Positions 44,606 through 52,864 of a stretch of 64,000 bases of DNA are shown here, one piece after another. This stretch comes from an uncultured Bacteroidales bacterium (GTDB taxonomy: Bacteria; Bacteroidota; Bacteroidia; Bacteroidales; Bacteroidaceae): assembly GCA_945787885.1 (NCBI GenBank), contig CALZJF010000005.1:1-64000 (forward strand), given 5' to 3'. The notes beneath the pieces are model-generated. The model was not told where the DNA came from, made no database searches, and worked only from the letters and a program-made list of their open reading frames with translations. Every line of letters starts with the position of its first letter. Position 1 is the stretch's first letter. Both the position numbers and the translations under genes were made by a program.

Positions 44606-44656
44606 AAAAACAAGGACCTCTCCAGCCATTCCGGCTAAAGAGGTCCTTGTTTTTAG
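44604..44656. terminator. Bidirectional terminator
   Basis: AAAAACAAGGACCTCT (ends 44621) pairs with AGAGGTCCTTGTTTTT (from about 44639), with an inner stem agccattccggct. A/T runs on both sides serve pdxT from the right and the region to the left. Confidence 0.85.
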
Positions 44657-44699
44657 AGGTTATCAAGCTGTTTCTGACGGCATTCAGCCCGCACAAATG

Positions 44700-44815
44700 T
44701 CTGCGACGCACCATCTGGAATCGTCTGCAACAGACAATCGCCTGCAAGCACCATCTGGAATCGTCTGCAACGCACCATTTGGAATCGCCTTCAACAGACA
44801 ATCGCCTGCCGCTTA
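44700..44815. repeat. Short imperfect direct repeats
   Basis: caccatctggaatcgtctgc occurs twice and a near copy (caccatttggaatcgcc) once, alternating with caacagacaatcgcctgc twice. They lie downstream of pdxT, outside any credible gene. Confidence 0.7.
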
Positions 44816-44861
44816 CAACGAGCAGGCAACCCACCAGCAAGGGCGAACGCCCGGCGCAGGC

Positions 44862-45410
44862 TTATCCCTGCACGAGAGTCAGGAAATACTCATGAATGCG
44901 CGTGTCGGAAGGCGTCAGTTCGGGATGAAACGCACACACCAACTGCTTCTTCTGGCGTGCTGCCACCACCCTTCCAGCTACCGTCGAGAGGACTTCCACC
45001 TCCTTGCCCACCCTCTCGATGAAGGGCGCACGGATGAAAGTCATCGGCACCATGCCGATGCCCTCGAAAGAGTCCTCGGTGTAGAAACTTCCCAGCTGTC
45101 GGCCGTAGGCATTGCGTTGTGCGGTGATGTCCATCGTCCCCAGATGCTTGTCGTCAAGCATGATGAGTCCGGCACAAGTGCCAAAGACGGGCAACCCCTC
45201 TGCTATGGCAGAGCGTATCGGTTCCCATAGATTGAGGTCGCGCATGATGCGCGTCATCGCCGTGCTTTCACCACCTGGGATGACGAGCGCATGCTTTTCC
45301 AGATTCCAATCCTCACGATTGCGTATCAGGAACGTCTCTGCGCCCAAGTTTTCCAGCACGATCTGATGCTCAGCAAAAGCCCCTTGCAGGGCGAGAATTG
45401 CGATTTTCAT
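44862..45410 (-). CDS. pdxT: Pyridoxal 5'-phosphate synthase glutaminase subunit
   Basis: This 182-residue class I glutaminase has LVIPGGESTAMTRI (42-55), the nucleophile loop VFGTCAGLIML with C79, and the catalytic H/E in CAFHPELTPS near the end. It hydrolyses glutamine and channels ammonia to PdxS. It is 20 bases downstream of pdxS in the same transcript. Confidence 0.95.
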   Translation of the reverse strand: MKIAILALQGAFAEHQIVLENLGAETFLIRNREDWNLEKHALVIPGGESTAMTRIMRDLNLWEPIRSAIAEGLPVFGTCAGLIMLDDKHLGTMDITAQRNAYGRQLGSFYTEDSFEGIGMVPMTFIRAPFIERVGKEVEVLSTVAGRVVAARQKKQLVCAFHPELTPSDTRIHEYFLTLVQG

Positions 45411-45430
45411 TGGGCTACGATGGGGGCGTA

Positions 45431-46303
45431 TTATTTTCCGCGCTCAGCCATCAGGAGCTGAATCTCGTCCTCGTTGATGCCCACCATTGCCTCGCCCAGG
45501 TCTTCACTGAGTTCAGCCAGAATCTTCGGGTTGTTATAGTTTGTCACAGCCTTCACGATGGCCTGCGCGCGCTTCTCGGGGTTACCGCTCTTGAAGATAC
45601 CGCTTCCCACGAATACGCCCTCAGCGCCAAGCTGCATCATCAGCGCAGCGTCAGCTGGCGTAGCCACACCTCCGGCAGCAAAGTTCACCACGGGGAGTCG
45701 TCCGTTGTCGTGAACGTACTGCACGAGTTCGAAGGGCACGCGGAGCTGCTTGGCAGCCTCATAGAGTTCGTCGGCGCAGAGCGAGGTGATGCGGCGAATT
45801 TCGCTCTGCATCATGCGCATGTGGCGCACTGCCTGCACCACGTCGCCCGTGCCCGGCTCGCCCTTCGTGCGAATCATCGTCGCGCCCTCACTAATGCGGC
45901 GGAGCGCTTCGCCCAGGTCTTTTGCACCGCAAACGAAGGGCACCTTGAACTGGCGCTTGTCGATGTGATACACATCGTCAGCAGGCGAGAGCACTTCGCT
46001 CTCATCGATGTAGTCAATCTCAATGGCCTCCAGTATTTGTGCCTCAGCGAAGTGTCCGATTCTGCACTTTGCCATGACAGGAATGCTCACGGCTTCCTGA
46101 ATGCCTTTGATCATCTTGGGGTCGCTCATGCGCGACACACCACCGGCAGCACGGATGTCGGCAGGAATACGCTCCAATGCCATCACGGCACATGCGCCGG
46201 CGGCCTCAGCGATACGAGCCTGCTCAGGGGTCGTAACATCCATGATTACTCCGCCTTTGAGCATTTGTGCCAACTGGCGGTTAAGGGCTGTTCTATCTTC
46301 CAT
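45431..46303 (-). CDS. pdxS: Pyridoxal 5'-phosphate synthase subunit
   Basis: This 290-residue TIM-barrel enzyme builds PLP from ribose 5-phosphate, glyceraldehyde 3-phosphate and ammonia. The signatures [39 protein letters not shown] and the phosphate-site [30 protein letters not shown] are intact, with the catalytic lysine in [12 protein letters not shown] and [13 protein letters not shown]. It is full length, with its own promoter about 95 bases upstream. Confidence 0.96.
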   Translation of the reverse strand: MEDRTALNRQLAQMLKGGVIMDVTTPEQARIAEAAGACAVMALERIPADIRAAGGVSRMSDPKMIKGIQEAVSIPVMAKCRIGHFAEAQILEAIEIDYIDESEVLSPADDVYHIDKRQFKVPFVCGAKDLGEALRRISEGATMIRTKGEPGTGDVVQAVRHMRMMQSEIRRITSLCADELYEAAKQLRVPFELVQYVHDNGRLPVVNFAAGGVATPADAALMMQLGAEGVFVGSGIFKSGNPEKRAQAIVKAVTNYNNPKILAELSEDLGEAMVGINEDEIQLLMAERGK

Positions 46304-46396
46304 TTTGTGTTTTTTGATAGGAGAATATGTTGTTGGTTTATGTTCTTGCTGTCCGGCTCACAGAAATCTCCTTTTCCATGAGCACAATATCGCGTG

Positions 46397-46427
46397 CAAA
46401 TATAGGGAAAAAAGCGAGGGTGGCAAA
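46397..46427 (-). promoter_or_regulatory. pdxS promoter
   Basis: On the minus strand TTTG (46427-46424) and TATATTTG (46404-46397) are separated by 19 bases. The leader is about 85 bases. Confidence 0.7.
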
Positions 46428-46519
46428 TTTTTGTCCTTCAAATCGGGACAGATGACTATCGAACCCCCGCCATTTTCCACCTCCACCACCCGAAAAATCC
46501 CTTTCTTTTCCCGTTTTTT

Positions 46520-46744
46520 TCAGGCGGAGCGGCGTTGTCTGCGTGCTCCGGGGCAGCCCTGGGCGTGCTCAGCAGCGTGGGCATCTGCCTTCCGCGCTCC
46601 GGGGCAGCCCTGGGCATTTCCGCCTTGGATGCAAGCATTGCAGTTGCTGCAAGCGCACCCTCCGGATTTTTTCCGCAGCGAACGCAGGGCAAAGAGAGCC
46701 CCAATCGCCACGATGGCTATCACTATCAGTGTGGGGATATTCAT
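46520..46744 (-). CDS. FeoB-associated Cys-rich membrane protein
   Basis: This 74-residue protein has one N-terminal membrane helix (IPTLIVIAIVAIGALFALRSL), a basic stop (RKKSG) and a cysteine cluster CACSNCNAC, the hallmarks of the small FeoB-associated family. A duplicated AQGCPGAR segment extends the tail, and the DNA shows the same 22-base duplication. It lies 131 bases downstream of feoAB on the same strand, with a B-type repeat between the two that begins exactly at this start codon. It probably assists ferrous iron handling. Confidence 0.8.
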   Translation of the reverse strand: MNIPTLIVIAIVAIGALFALRSLRKKSGGCACSNCNACIQGGNAQGCPGARKADAHAAEHAQGCPGARRQRRSA

Positions 46745-46862
46745 AAGTAGGTAATAAAATTTATTTTACAGTAAGTATGTAGTAGGATTGATTGTGGCCT
46801 GTATGCTTGAACGCTCTCTTTGGCGCATCTTTTAGTCTTGAAAACAGTCACATAGCCCGCGC
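46745..46862 (-). repeat. Family B repeat copy between feoAB and the Cys-rich gene
   Basis: The left end AAGTAGGTAATAAAATTTA abuts the start codon of the small membrane gene. The right part (gcttgaacgctctctttggc, gcatcttttagtcttg, aaaacagtcacatagcccgc) is the reverse of the right half of the complete copy at 54139-54320. Its far terminus is missing. Confidence 0.75.
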
Positions 46863-46875
46863 CCCTTCGTCCGCC

Positions 46876-49212
46876 TCACACCGTCAGCACTGCTATGTAG
46901 GCACATATCCATGCTATGACGCACTGCCCCACGACCACGAGCCAAGCCCAGCGTTTGCTCAGCTCGCGCCGAATGGCTGCCACGGCTGCCACGCATGGCG
47001 TATAGAGCAGGCAGAACACGAGCAAGGCTGCCGCCGCAGAGGTGGTGAGCAATGCCTCCAATGACCCTGCCGGGAAAAGTATGCCGAGCGTCCCGACGAT
47101 GCTCTCTTTCGCCATGAAGCCCGATATGAGAGCCACGACGATGCGCCAATCGCCAAAGCCCAAAGGTGCGAAAACCGGGGCTATCAGGCTGGCAATGCCT
47201 GCCAGAATGCTATCGGCAGCATCGTCCACCATCAGCAGACGGAAGTCGAAATGCTGCAAAAACCAGATGACGATGCTTGCCAGAAAGATGACGGTGAAGG
47301 CTCTCTGCACGAAATCGCGCGCCTTCTCCCACATCAGCAGCAGCACATTCCGCAGCCGCGGCAGGCGATAGCAGGGCAGCTCCATGACGAAGGGCACCGC
47401 CTCGCCCCTCAGCAGCGTGCTCTTATAGATAAACGTCACGATGATGCCCACGATGATGCCCAGCAGATAAAGCCCGAGCATCACCATTCCGCCGCGTCCG
47501 GGGAACAAGGCCGCGCAGAAGAAGGAATAGACGGGCATCTTCGCCGTACACGACATGAAGGGCGTAAGCAAGATGGTCAGCCGTCGGTCGCGTTCGGAGG
47601 GCAGTGTGCGCGTTGCCATCACCGCGGGTACGGAGCATCCAAAGCCTATGAGCATCGGCACGACGCTACGTCCCGACAGTCCGATACGCCGCAGCAGGCG
47701 GTCCATGACGAAGGCTATCCGTGCCATATACCCTGAATCTTCCAGCAGCGAGAGGAAGAAGAAGAGGAGCACGATGATGGGCAGGAAGCTGACCACCGCC
47801 CCCACTCCCGCACAAACGCCATCGATGACGAGCGAGCGCACTGCCCCACTGATGTCGAGCCACTCCATGACGTGGCCTATCCAGTACGTCGCGCCCTCCA
47901 CGCCCATCTCGAAAATTTCCTGCAGCCATGCTCCCAGACTATCGAACGTCAGGTAAAACACGGCTGCCATGATGGCAAAGAAGGCGGGCAGTGCCGTCCA
48001 GCGTCCCGTCAGTATGCGGTCTATGGCATTGCTCCTGCGCTGCTCCTTGCTCTCGCGGGGCTTCACTACGCACTTCTGGCAGAGCTCCCTGATGAATCCG
48101 TATCGCATTTCAGCCAGTGCGGCAGGCGCATCAAGGTGGCGTTCCTTCTCCATCGTGTGCAGGATATGGTGCATCATGCTCTGCTCGTCCTCGTCGAGCC
48201 TGAGACGTTGCAGCACGTCGGCATCGCCCTCAAGGAGTTTTCCGGCGGCGAACCTCACGGGGAGTCCTGCCGCACGCGCGCGGTCTTCCGTCAGGTGCAT
48301 CACGGCGTGCAGGCAACGATGGAGCGCGCCGCCGTGCCGATCGTCGTGCCGGCAGAAGTCCTGTCGCTGCGGGCATTCCTGATAGCGCGCCACATGGATG
48401 GCATGCTCCACCAGCTCATCCACTCCCTCATTCTTCGCCGCTGCAATGGGCACGACGGGAATGCCCAGCTGATGCTCCATCTCGTTGATCAACACGGTGC
48501 CGCCGTTGCCCCTCAGTTCGTCCATCATGTTCAGTGCCAGCACCATCGGGCGCCCCAGTTCCATGAGCTGCATCGTGAGGTAGAGGTTGCGCTCTATGTT
48601 CGTGGCATCAATGATGTTGATGATGGCGTGAGGATGTTCGTTCAGCACGTACTCCCGGCTGACCTCCTCTTCGGCGGTATAGGGCGAGAGGCTGTAGATG
48701 CCCGGCAAGTCCACCACTTCCGTATCGGCATGCCCGCGTATCTGCCCCGACTTTCTATCGACCGTCACTCCCGGAAAGTTTCCCACGTGCTGGTTCGCCC
48801 CCGTCAGCTGATTGAAGAGCGTGGTCTTACCGCAATTCTGATTGCCCACGAGCGCAAACCTCAGCACTTCATCCTTTGCCACGGCTTTGGCTTCCGCAGC
48901 ATCGTGGAAGCGTTCGCCCTCTTCGCCCAGTCCGGGGTGCGGGCGTCCGCCCTTGGGGGCTATGCTCTCCGTCTCCACAGGCACGTCGTACGACACTTCT
49001 ATCTCTGCGGCGTCGGCCTTGCAGAACGAGAGAAAATAGCCATGCAGCTGCAGAATCATCGGGTCGCCCATAGGGGCAAACTTCTCCACCTGCACTACCG
49101 TGCCGGGAATGAGGCCCATATCGAGGAAATGCTGGCGGAGCTTTCCGCTGCCGCCAACGGCGGTGACGAGCACTTTCTGCCCTGCGCCGATGTTGTTGAG
49201 TGTTGTTTTCAT
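46876..49212 (-). CDS. feoB: FeoA-FeoB fusion ferrous iron transporter
   Basis: This 778-residue protein has an N-terminal FeoA (SH3-like) domain (about 1-75, HFLDMGLIPGTVVQVEKFAPMGDP), then the FeoB G domain with G1 LVGNQNCGKTTLFNQLTGANQHVGNFPGVTVDRK (123 on, in pieces), the DLPGIYSLSPY switch, and a membrane domain with Gate motifs (SVVPMLIGFGCSVPAVMATR; CTAKMPVYSF). It imports Fe2+ across the inner membrane using GTP. The fusion is usual in Bacteroidetes. The partner Cys-rich gene follows. Confidence 0.96.
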   Translation of the reverse strand: MKTTLNNIGAGQKVLVTAVGGSGKLRQHFLDMGLIPGTVVQVEKFAPMGDPMILQLHGYFLSFCKADAAEIEVSYDVPVETESIAPKGGRPHPGLGEEGERFHDAAEAKAVAKDEVLRFALVGNQNCGKTTLFNQLTGANQHVGNFPGVTVDRKSGQIRGHADTEVVDLPGIYSLSPYTAEEEVSREYVLNEHPHAIINIIDATNIERNLYLTMQLMELGRPMVLALNMMDELRGNGGTVLINEMEHQLGIPVVPIAAAKNEGVDELVEHAIHVARYQECPQRQDFCRHDDRHGGALHRCLHAVMHLTEDRARAAGLPVRFAAGKLLEGDADVLQRLRLDEDEQSMMHHILHTMEKERHLDAPAALAEMRYGFIRELCQKCVVKPRESKEQRRSNAIDRILTGRWTALPAFFAIMAAVFYLTFDSLGAWLQEIFEMGVEGATYWIGHVMEWLDISGAVRSLVIDGVCAGVGAVVSFLPIIVLLFFFLSLLEDSGYMARIAFVMDRLLRRIGLSGRSVVPMLIGFGCSVPAVMATRTLPSERDRRLTILLTPFMSCTAKMPVYSFFCAALFPGRGGMVMLGLYLLGIIVGIIVTFIYKSTLLRGEAVPFVMELPCYRLPRLRNVLLLMWEKARDFVQRAFTVIFLASIVIWFLQHFDFRLLMVDDAADSILAGIASLIAPVFAPLGFGDWRIVVALISGFMAKESIVGTLGILFPAGSLEALLTTSAAAALLVFCLLYTPCVAAVAAIRRELSKRWAWLVVVGQCVIAWICAYIAVLTV

Positions 49213-49480
49213 ATAGCGTCCATTCGTTTTTCCCTGTCTCGGCTGTCGTTCGCATCGCCGTCAGGGTTCCGCGTGGGCTGAATGCCCTGCGCGCAGATTG
49301 CAAAGTAAGCAAAAACTTTGCTTTCGCGCTTATCGGCGGGGGTATAAGCCACCGAAAAACGTGCTCCACTGCCCCATTTTTTCAGTTTCACTTCCTATTT
49401 CCGCAGATTCCGCCCTCGCCATCCGCGCCCCTTCCCTCGCGCGCGCGTATATATATATGGAGAGGGGCTCTCAGTCAGCG

Positions 49481-49580
49481 ACTGAGAGAACGGAACACTG
49501 ACTGAGGAAACGGAAGGCTGACTGAGGAAACGGAAAACTGACTGAGAGAACGGAAGGCTGACTGAGGAAACGGAGCAGCC
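49481..49580 (+). repeat. Five tandem 20-bp repeats
   Basis: The unit is ACTGAGGAAACGGAAGGCTG with small variants (ACTGAGAGAACGGAACACTG first, ACTGAGGAAACGGAGCAGCC last). It is exactly 5 x 20 bases and non-coding. Confidence 0.9.
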
Positions 49581-49634
49581 CCTTCCGCCCGCGCGCCGCC
49601 GTCCATGAGCTTCGCGCCCCCTTCTCAGAGCTTC

Positions 49635-49740
49635 CGCCTTTCAGGTGGCCATTTTCCGCCCCTTTTTCATCACTTTGCCCCCCGAAAGTCATCATTTTCC
49701 ACCCCGAAAGTCATCACCCTGCCCCCGCCATGTGGTCAGT
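49635..49740 (+). repeat. Family C repeat, copy 4
   Basis: Consecutive units aggtggccattttccgcccc, tcatcactttgccccccgaa, agtcatcattttccaccccg and agtcatcaccctgcccccgc resemble 18262-18385 and 39130-39240. The composition is that of multi-repeat IS21-type ends. Confidence 0.55.
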
Positions 49741-50029
49741 CAGGCACTGGGTGTGCAGGCGGAAACGGCGAAAATGCCTGACGAAAAAGCGTTATTGGAA
49801 GGAAATGTTTGGAACATTCGCGATATTTTACGAAATTTGCCCATTATTTTCTCGCGGCAAGAGCTGAAGGAAAATACGAAAACCAAGGCTTTGAATCCAA
49901 GTGGCTGTGCAAAATCATGCTATACGCGCAGGCGTACGAAACGTTTGACATCATCCTTGCGCCGCCTGCTCAGGAAAATAATCTTGCACACCTGCTTACA
50001 GAACACTCCCCCCTTCTCCCCTGAAAAAA

Positions 50030-50908
50030 ATGAAGACAGCACTGATACAAATAGCTTGCACCGCCGATGCCCATGCCAACCGCCAGAAGCTGGCAGCGCG
50101 CATTGCAGAAGCCGCCGCACAAGGCGCAGAACTCGTGGTGCTTCAGGAATTGCACAACACTCCCTACTTCTGCCAAACCGAAGACACGCAGCACTTCGAC
50201 CTTGCAGAGCCCATACCCGGCCCATCTACCGAATTTTTCGGAGCCCTCGCCCGGCAGCACGGTGTGGTCATTGTGGCCAGCCTTTTCGAGCGTCGTGCGG
50301 CAGGATTGTACCACAACACCGCCGTCGTCCTCGAGCGCGATGGCAGCATTGCCGGACGTTATCGCAAGATGCACATACCCGACGACCCTGCCTACTACGA
50401 AAAGTTTTATTTCACCCCCGGCGATTTGGGTTTCCAGCCCATCGACACCTCAGTAGGCCGCCTCGGCGTGCAAGTTTGCTGGGACCAATGGTATCCCGAA
50501 GGTGCGCGCCTGATGGCCCTGCGCGGAGCGGAATTGCTCATCTACCCCACCGCCATCGGCACCGAGAGCAGCGACACGCCGGAGGAACAGGAGCGTCAGC
50601 GCGAAGCCTGGACCACCGTTCAGCGCGGACATGCCGTGGCAAACGGCCTGCCAGTGGTCAGCGTGAACCGCACGGGGTGGGAGCCCGACCCTTCAGGGCA
50701 GACTGGGGGCATCAGCTTCTGGGGTTCATCGTTCGTGGCAGGGCCGCAGGGCGAGATGCTCTATCGCGCGCCGCAGCACGAAGAGGCGGTGGCCGTGGTG
50801 GACATTGACCTGAAACGCTCCGAAAACGTCAGACGCTGGTGGCCCTTCCTGCGCGACCGCCGAATCGAAGAGTTTGCCCCCTTGGCAAAACGCTACTTGG
50901 ACGAATAA
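50030..50908 (+). CDS. aguB: N-carbamoylputrescine amidohydrolase
   Basis: This 292-residue carbon-nitrogen hydrolase has the triad E40 (VVLQELHN), K113 (RYRKMHIPDD) and C150 (LGVQVCWDQWYPE). YYEKFYFTPGD and AIGTESSD...WTTVQRGHAVANG are characteristic of the AguB/plant NLP1 branch. It releases putrescine, ammonia and CO2 from N-carbamoylputrescine in the agmatine route. The usual partner agmatine deiminase (aguA) is not adjacent in this window. Confidence 0.9.
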   Translation: MKTALIQIACTADAHANRQKLAARIAEAAAQGAELVVLQELHNTPYFCQTEDTQHFDLAEPIPGPSTEFFGALARQHGVVIVASLFERRAAGLYHNTAVVLERDGSIAGRYRKMHIPDDPAYYEKFYFTPGDLGFQPIDTSVGRLGVQVCWDQWYPEGARLMALRGAELLIYPTAIGTESSDTPEEQERQREAWTTVQRGHAVANGLPVVSVNRTGWEPDPSGQTGGISFWGSSFVAGPQGEMLYRAPQHEEAVAVVDIDLKRSENVRRWWPFLRDRRIEEFAPLAKRYLDE

Positions 50909-50974
50909 AACGCCATTCAGGCGGACAAAACGCCATGTGGGCGAACAGCCTCCCCCCACGGCCCCCACACAGTC

Positions 50975-51057
50975 GTAAGTAGGCAATAAAGAAAATGTTT
51001 TACGGCAAGCATAGCAAGAACAATTATGGCTTGCATACTGATTTTCATCACCTACTT
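50975..51057 (+). repeat. Short family B-like element
   Basis: It begins AAGTAGGCAATAAAGAAAATG and ends attttcatcacctactt, inverted-repeat ends of B type enclosing only about 50 bases. It ends 26 bases before the 5'-nucleotidase start. Confidence 0.6.
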
Positions 51058-51083
51058 TCCACTCTCCCCCTTACAAAAGAATC

Positions 51084-52691
51084 ATGCAGCATCTCCGTCA
51101 GCTTCTGAGCGGCATCGCGCTCGCCTCAGTCGCCCTCACCGCGCAAGCTGAGGGTCGCACCGCCACGATTGCCGTCTTCACCCTCAACGATTTCCACGCC
51201 GGCATCGTGCAAGACCTTCGCAAGGGTATCCCAGGCGCACCCTGGGTGGTGCAGACGCTGGACAGCCTGAAGGCCGTCTATCCCTACCACATCACCTTCT
51301 CCGCCGGCGACAACTTCGGCGGCAGCTTCTACTATGCCGCCACGCGCGATGAGAGCATCATGCCGCAGGCGTTTCAGGACATGGGCATTTCGCTCAGCAT
51401 CCCTGGCAATCATGCCTTCGACGATGGTCAGGAAGCGTTCGTGCGCCGCTGGAGCGACTCTGACTACCGCTCCCGCCACTGGAACTTCAGCTACGTCTGT
51501 GCGAACATGCGCAAGGACGGCGGACAGATGGAGGGCGTTCAGCCCTGGGCGGTAGTGCCCATCCCCGTCGGCGATGCCGACACCGTGCGCGTCAGCATCA
51601 CCGGACTCATCACTGCCAACACGCCCCGGCAGGCGAGCGCGCGGAAACTGGAGGGACTGACCTTCGATGCGCGCTACGACCGCGTGCTCGACTCCCTCGC
51701 ACGCCTGCCGGAATATGAGGCCGTCAGAGGGGCGGACATCCACATCCTCGGCACTCACATCACTGCCCTCAGCCATCAGGGTACGCCCATCTTCGACGAT
51801 CCCGGGCAAGATGCCCTCTACGCCCTGGACCGCGACGATGTGGATGCCATCGTAGCAGCACATTCCCACTCGCTGCTGGCTGACTACATCGCGTGCGGGC
51901 GGCCGTACCCCATCGTGCAGGCCTTGTGGCACGGCATCTACGTCGGGATGTTGCTCTGCGAAGTGGACCTCGACTCCCATCGTTGCCTGAAGGTGACGCC
52001 CCACGTGGTGAAGGTGAACCCTCATGCTAAGCTGAACGTGAAGGCGGCACGCCTGAAAGCGCAAATCGACGAGCAATTTCAGACGACGCTCTTCAGAGGT
52101 CACCCCCTCAGCGAAGTGCTGACGACGATTCCTGCCGACATTCCGCACGACCGCACTGCGAAGACGGTGGAGACGGGCGTGGGCAGGCTCGTCACTGAGA
52201 GTTATGCCGAGGCTTATCGCCAAGCTGCCCTGCGGGCCGACATTCAGGCTACGGACATCGTGGTGGGCGTGAGCCATTTCGGGAGCATCCGCGCCGGATT
52301 CTATGCCGGCGACATCACCGTCTGCGATGTGGGCGAGGCGCTCCCCTTTGCCAATCCGCTGCGCTTTTACCGCTACACGGGCAAGCAGCTGAAGGAACTG
52401 CTCGACTTTGGCATCAACCGTTGCCTGCTGGGACGCATACAGACCAATGGGCTGCGCATCGTGCAGGACGGGAAAGGGGCCATTCGCCGCATCTTTGCCC
52501 ACGACAACGAGGGGCGCGAAGTGGAAGTGACGGACGGGACGCGCCTGACGCTCTCCACCGACGACTATATCACGACGGGAGGCGATGGCTACAGCCGGGC
52601 GTTCTTCCCTGAGAAGGACCTCATACCGCTGCCCACCGTCTCCTCCACCGATGCGTTCATCAGCTATCTGAAGGGGCGTCCCTGCAATTAG
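51084..52691 (+). CDS. Secreted bifunctional metallophosphatase/5'-nucleotidase
   Basis: This 535-residue protein has a signal peptide (MQHLRQLLSGIALASVALTAQA). The metallophosphoesterase domain has FTLNDFHAG (D36, H38), SAGDNFGGS (D76), IPGNHAFDD (N109, H110) and AAHSHS. The C-terminal nucleotidase domain carries YAGDITVCDVGEALPFANPL and DDYITTGGDGYSRAFF, the substrate loop. It dephosphorylates nucleotides outside the inner membrane to salvage nucleosides and phosphate. GNHAFD replaces the common GNH(E/D)FD, a mild change. A short B element lies just upstream. Confidence 0.9.
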   Translation: MQHLRQLLSGIALASVALTAQAEGRTATIAVFTLNDFHAGIVQDLRKGIPGAPWVVQTLDSLKAVYPYHITFSAGDNFGGSFYYAATRDESIMPQAFQDMGISLSIPGNHAFDDGQEAFVRRWSDSDYRSRHWNFSYVCANMRKDGGQMEGVQPWAVVPIPVGDADTVRVSITGLITANTPRQASARKLEGLTFDARYDRVLDSLARLPEYEAVRGADIHILGTHITALSHQGTPIFDDPGQDALYALDRDDVDAIVAAHSHSLLADYIACGRPYPIVQALWHGIYVGMLLCEVDLDSHRCLKVTPHVVKVNPHAKLNVKAARLKAQIDEQFQTTLFRGHPLSEVLTTIPADIPHDRTAKTVETGVGRLVTESYAEAYRQAALRADIQATDIVVGVSHFGSIRAGFYAGDITVCDVGEALPFANPLRFYRYTGKQLKELLDFGINRCLLGRIQTNGLRIVQDGKGAIRRIFAHDNEGREVEVTDGTRLTLSTDDYITTGGDGYSRAFFPEKDLIPLPTVSSTDAFISYLKGRPCN

Positions 52692-52759
52692 TGCGCACCG
52701 GAACGGGCAAAAGCCTATGCACAGACAGACATCCATATACTGACAAACGCCCGTATATA

Positions 52760-52842
52760 GAGAAACACACATCTATATATAACAGGCGCACATTATATAT
52801 AATAGGCATACACATATATATATAATATATATATGTATCATC
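52760..52842. repeat. AT-dinucleotide-rich tract
   Basis: Runs of (TA)n include an almost palindromic acatatatatata/atatatatatgt at about 52812-52836, just before the next gene. It is low complexity and may affect promoter melting. Confidence 0.7.
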
Positions 52843-52864
52843 AACACCAAAAACCTACCCTACC

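Larger units (their letters stand above)
49213..50029. other. Non-coding region upstream of feoB and aguB
   Basis: These are divergent upstream regions without a credible gene. The segment has a GCGCGCG-TATATATATAT tract at 49440-49458, a 20-bp tandem array (49481-49580) and a family C segment (49635-49740). I see no consensus promoter for feoB. Confidence 0.5.

Noticed and set aside
47872..49281. Long plus-strand open frame of 469 codons antisense to feoB
   Set aside because: It is a shadow of the highly biased feoB coding sequence; its translation shows no family signature while feoB is complete.
51126..52772. Minus-strand open frame of 548 codons opposite the 5'-nucleotidase
   Set aside because: The plus strand encodes an intact metallophosphatase with all motifs; the opposite frame is His/Arg/Val-rich without a recognisable domain.
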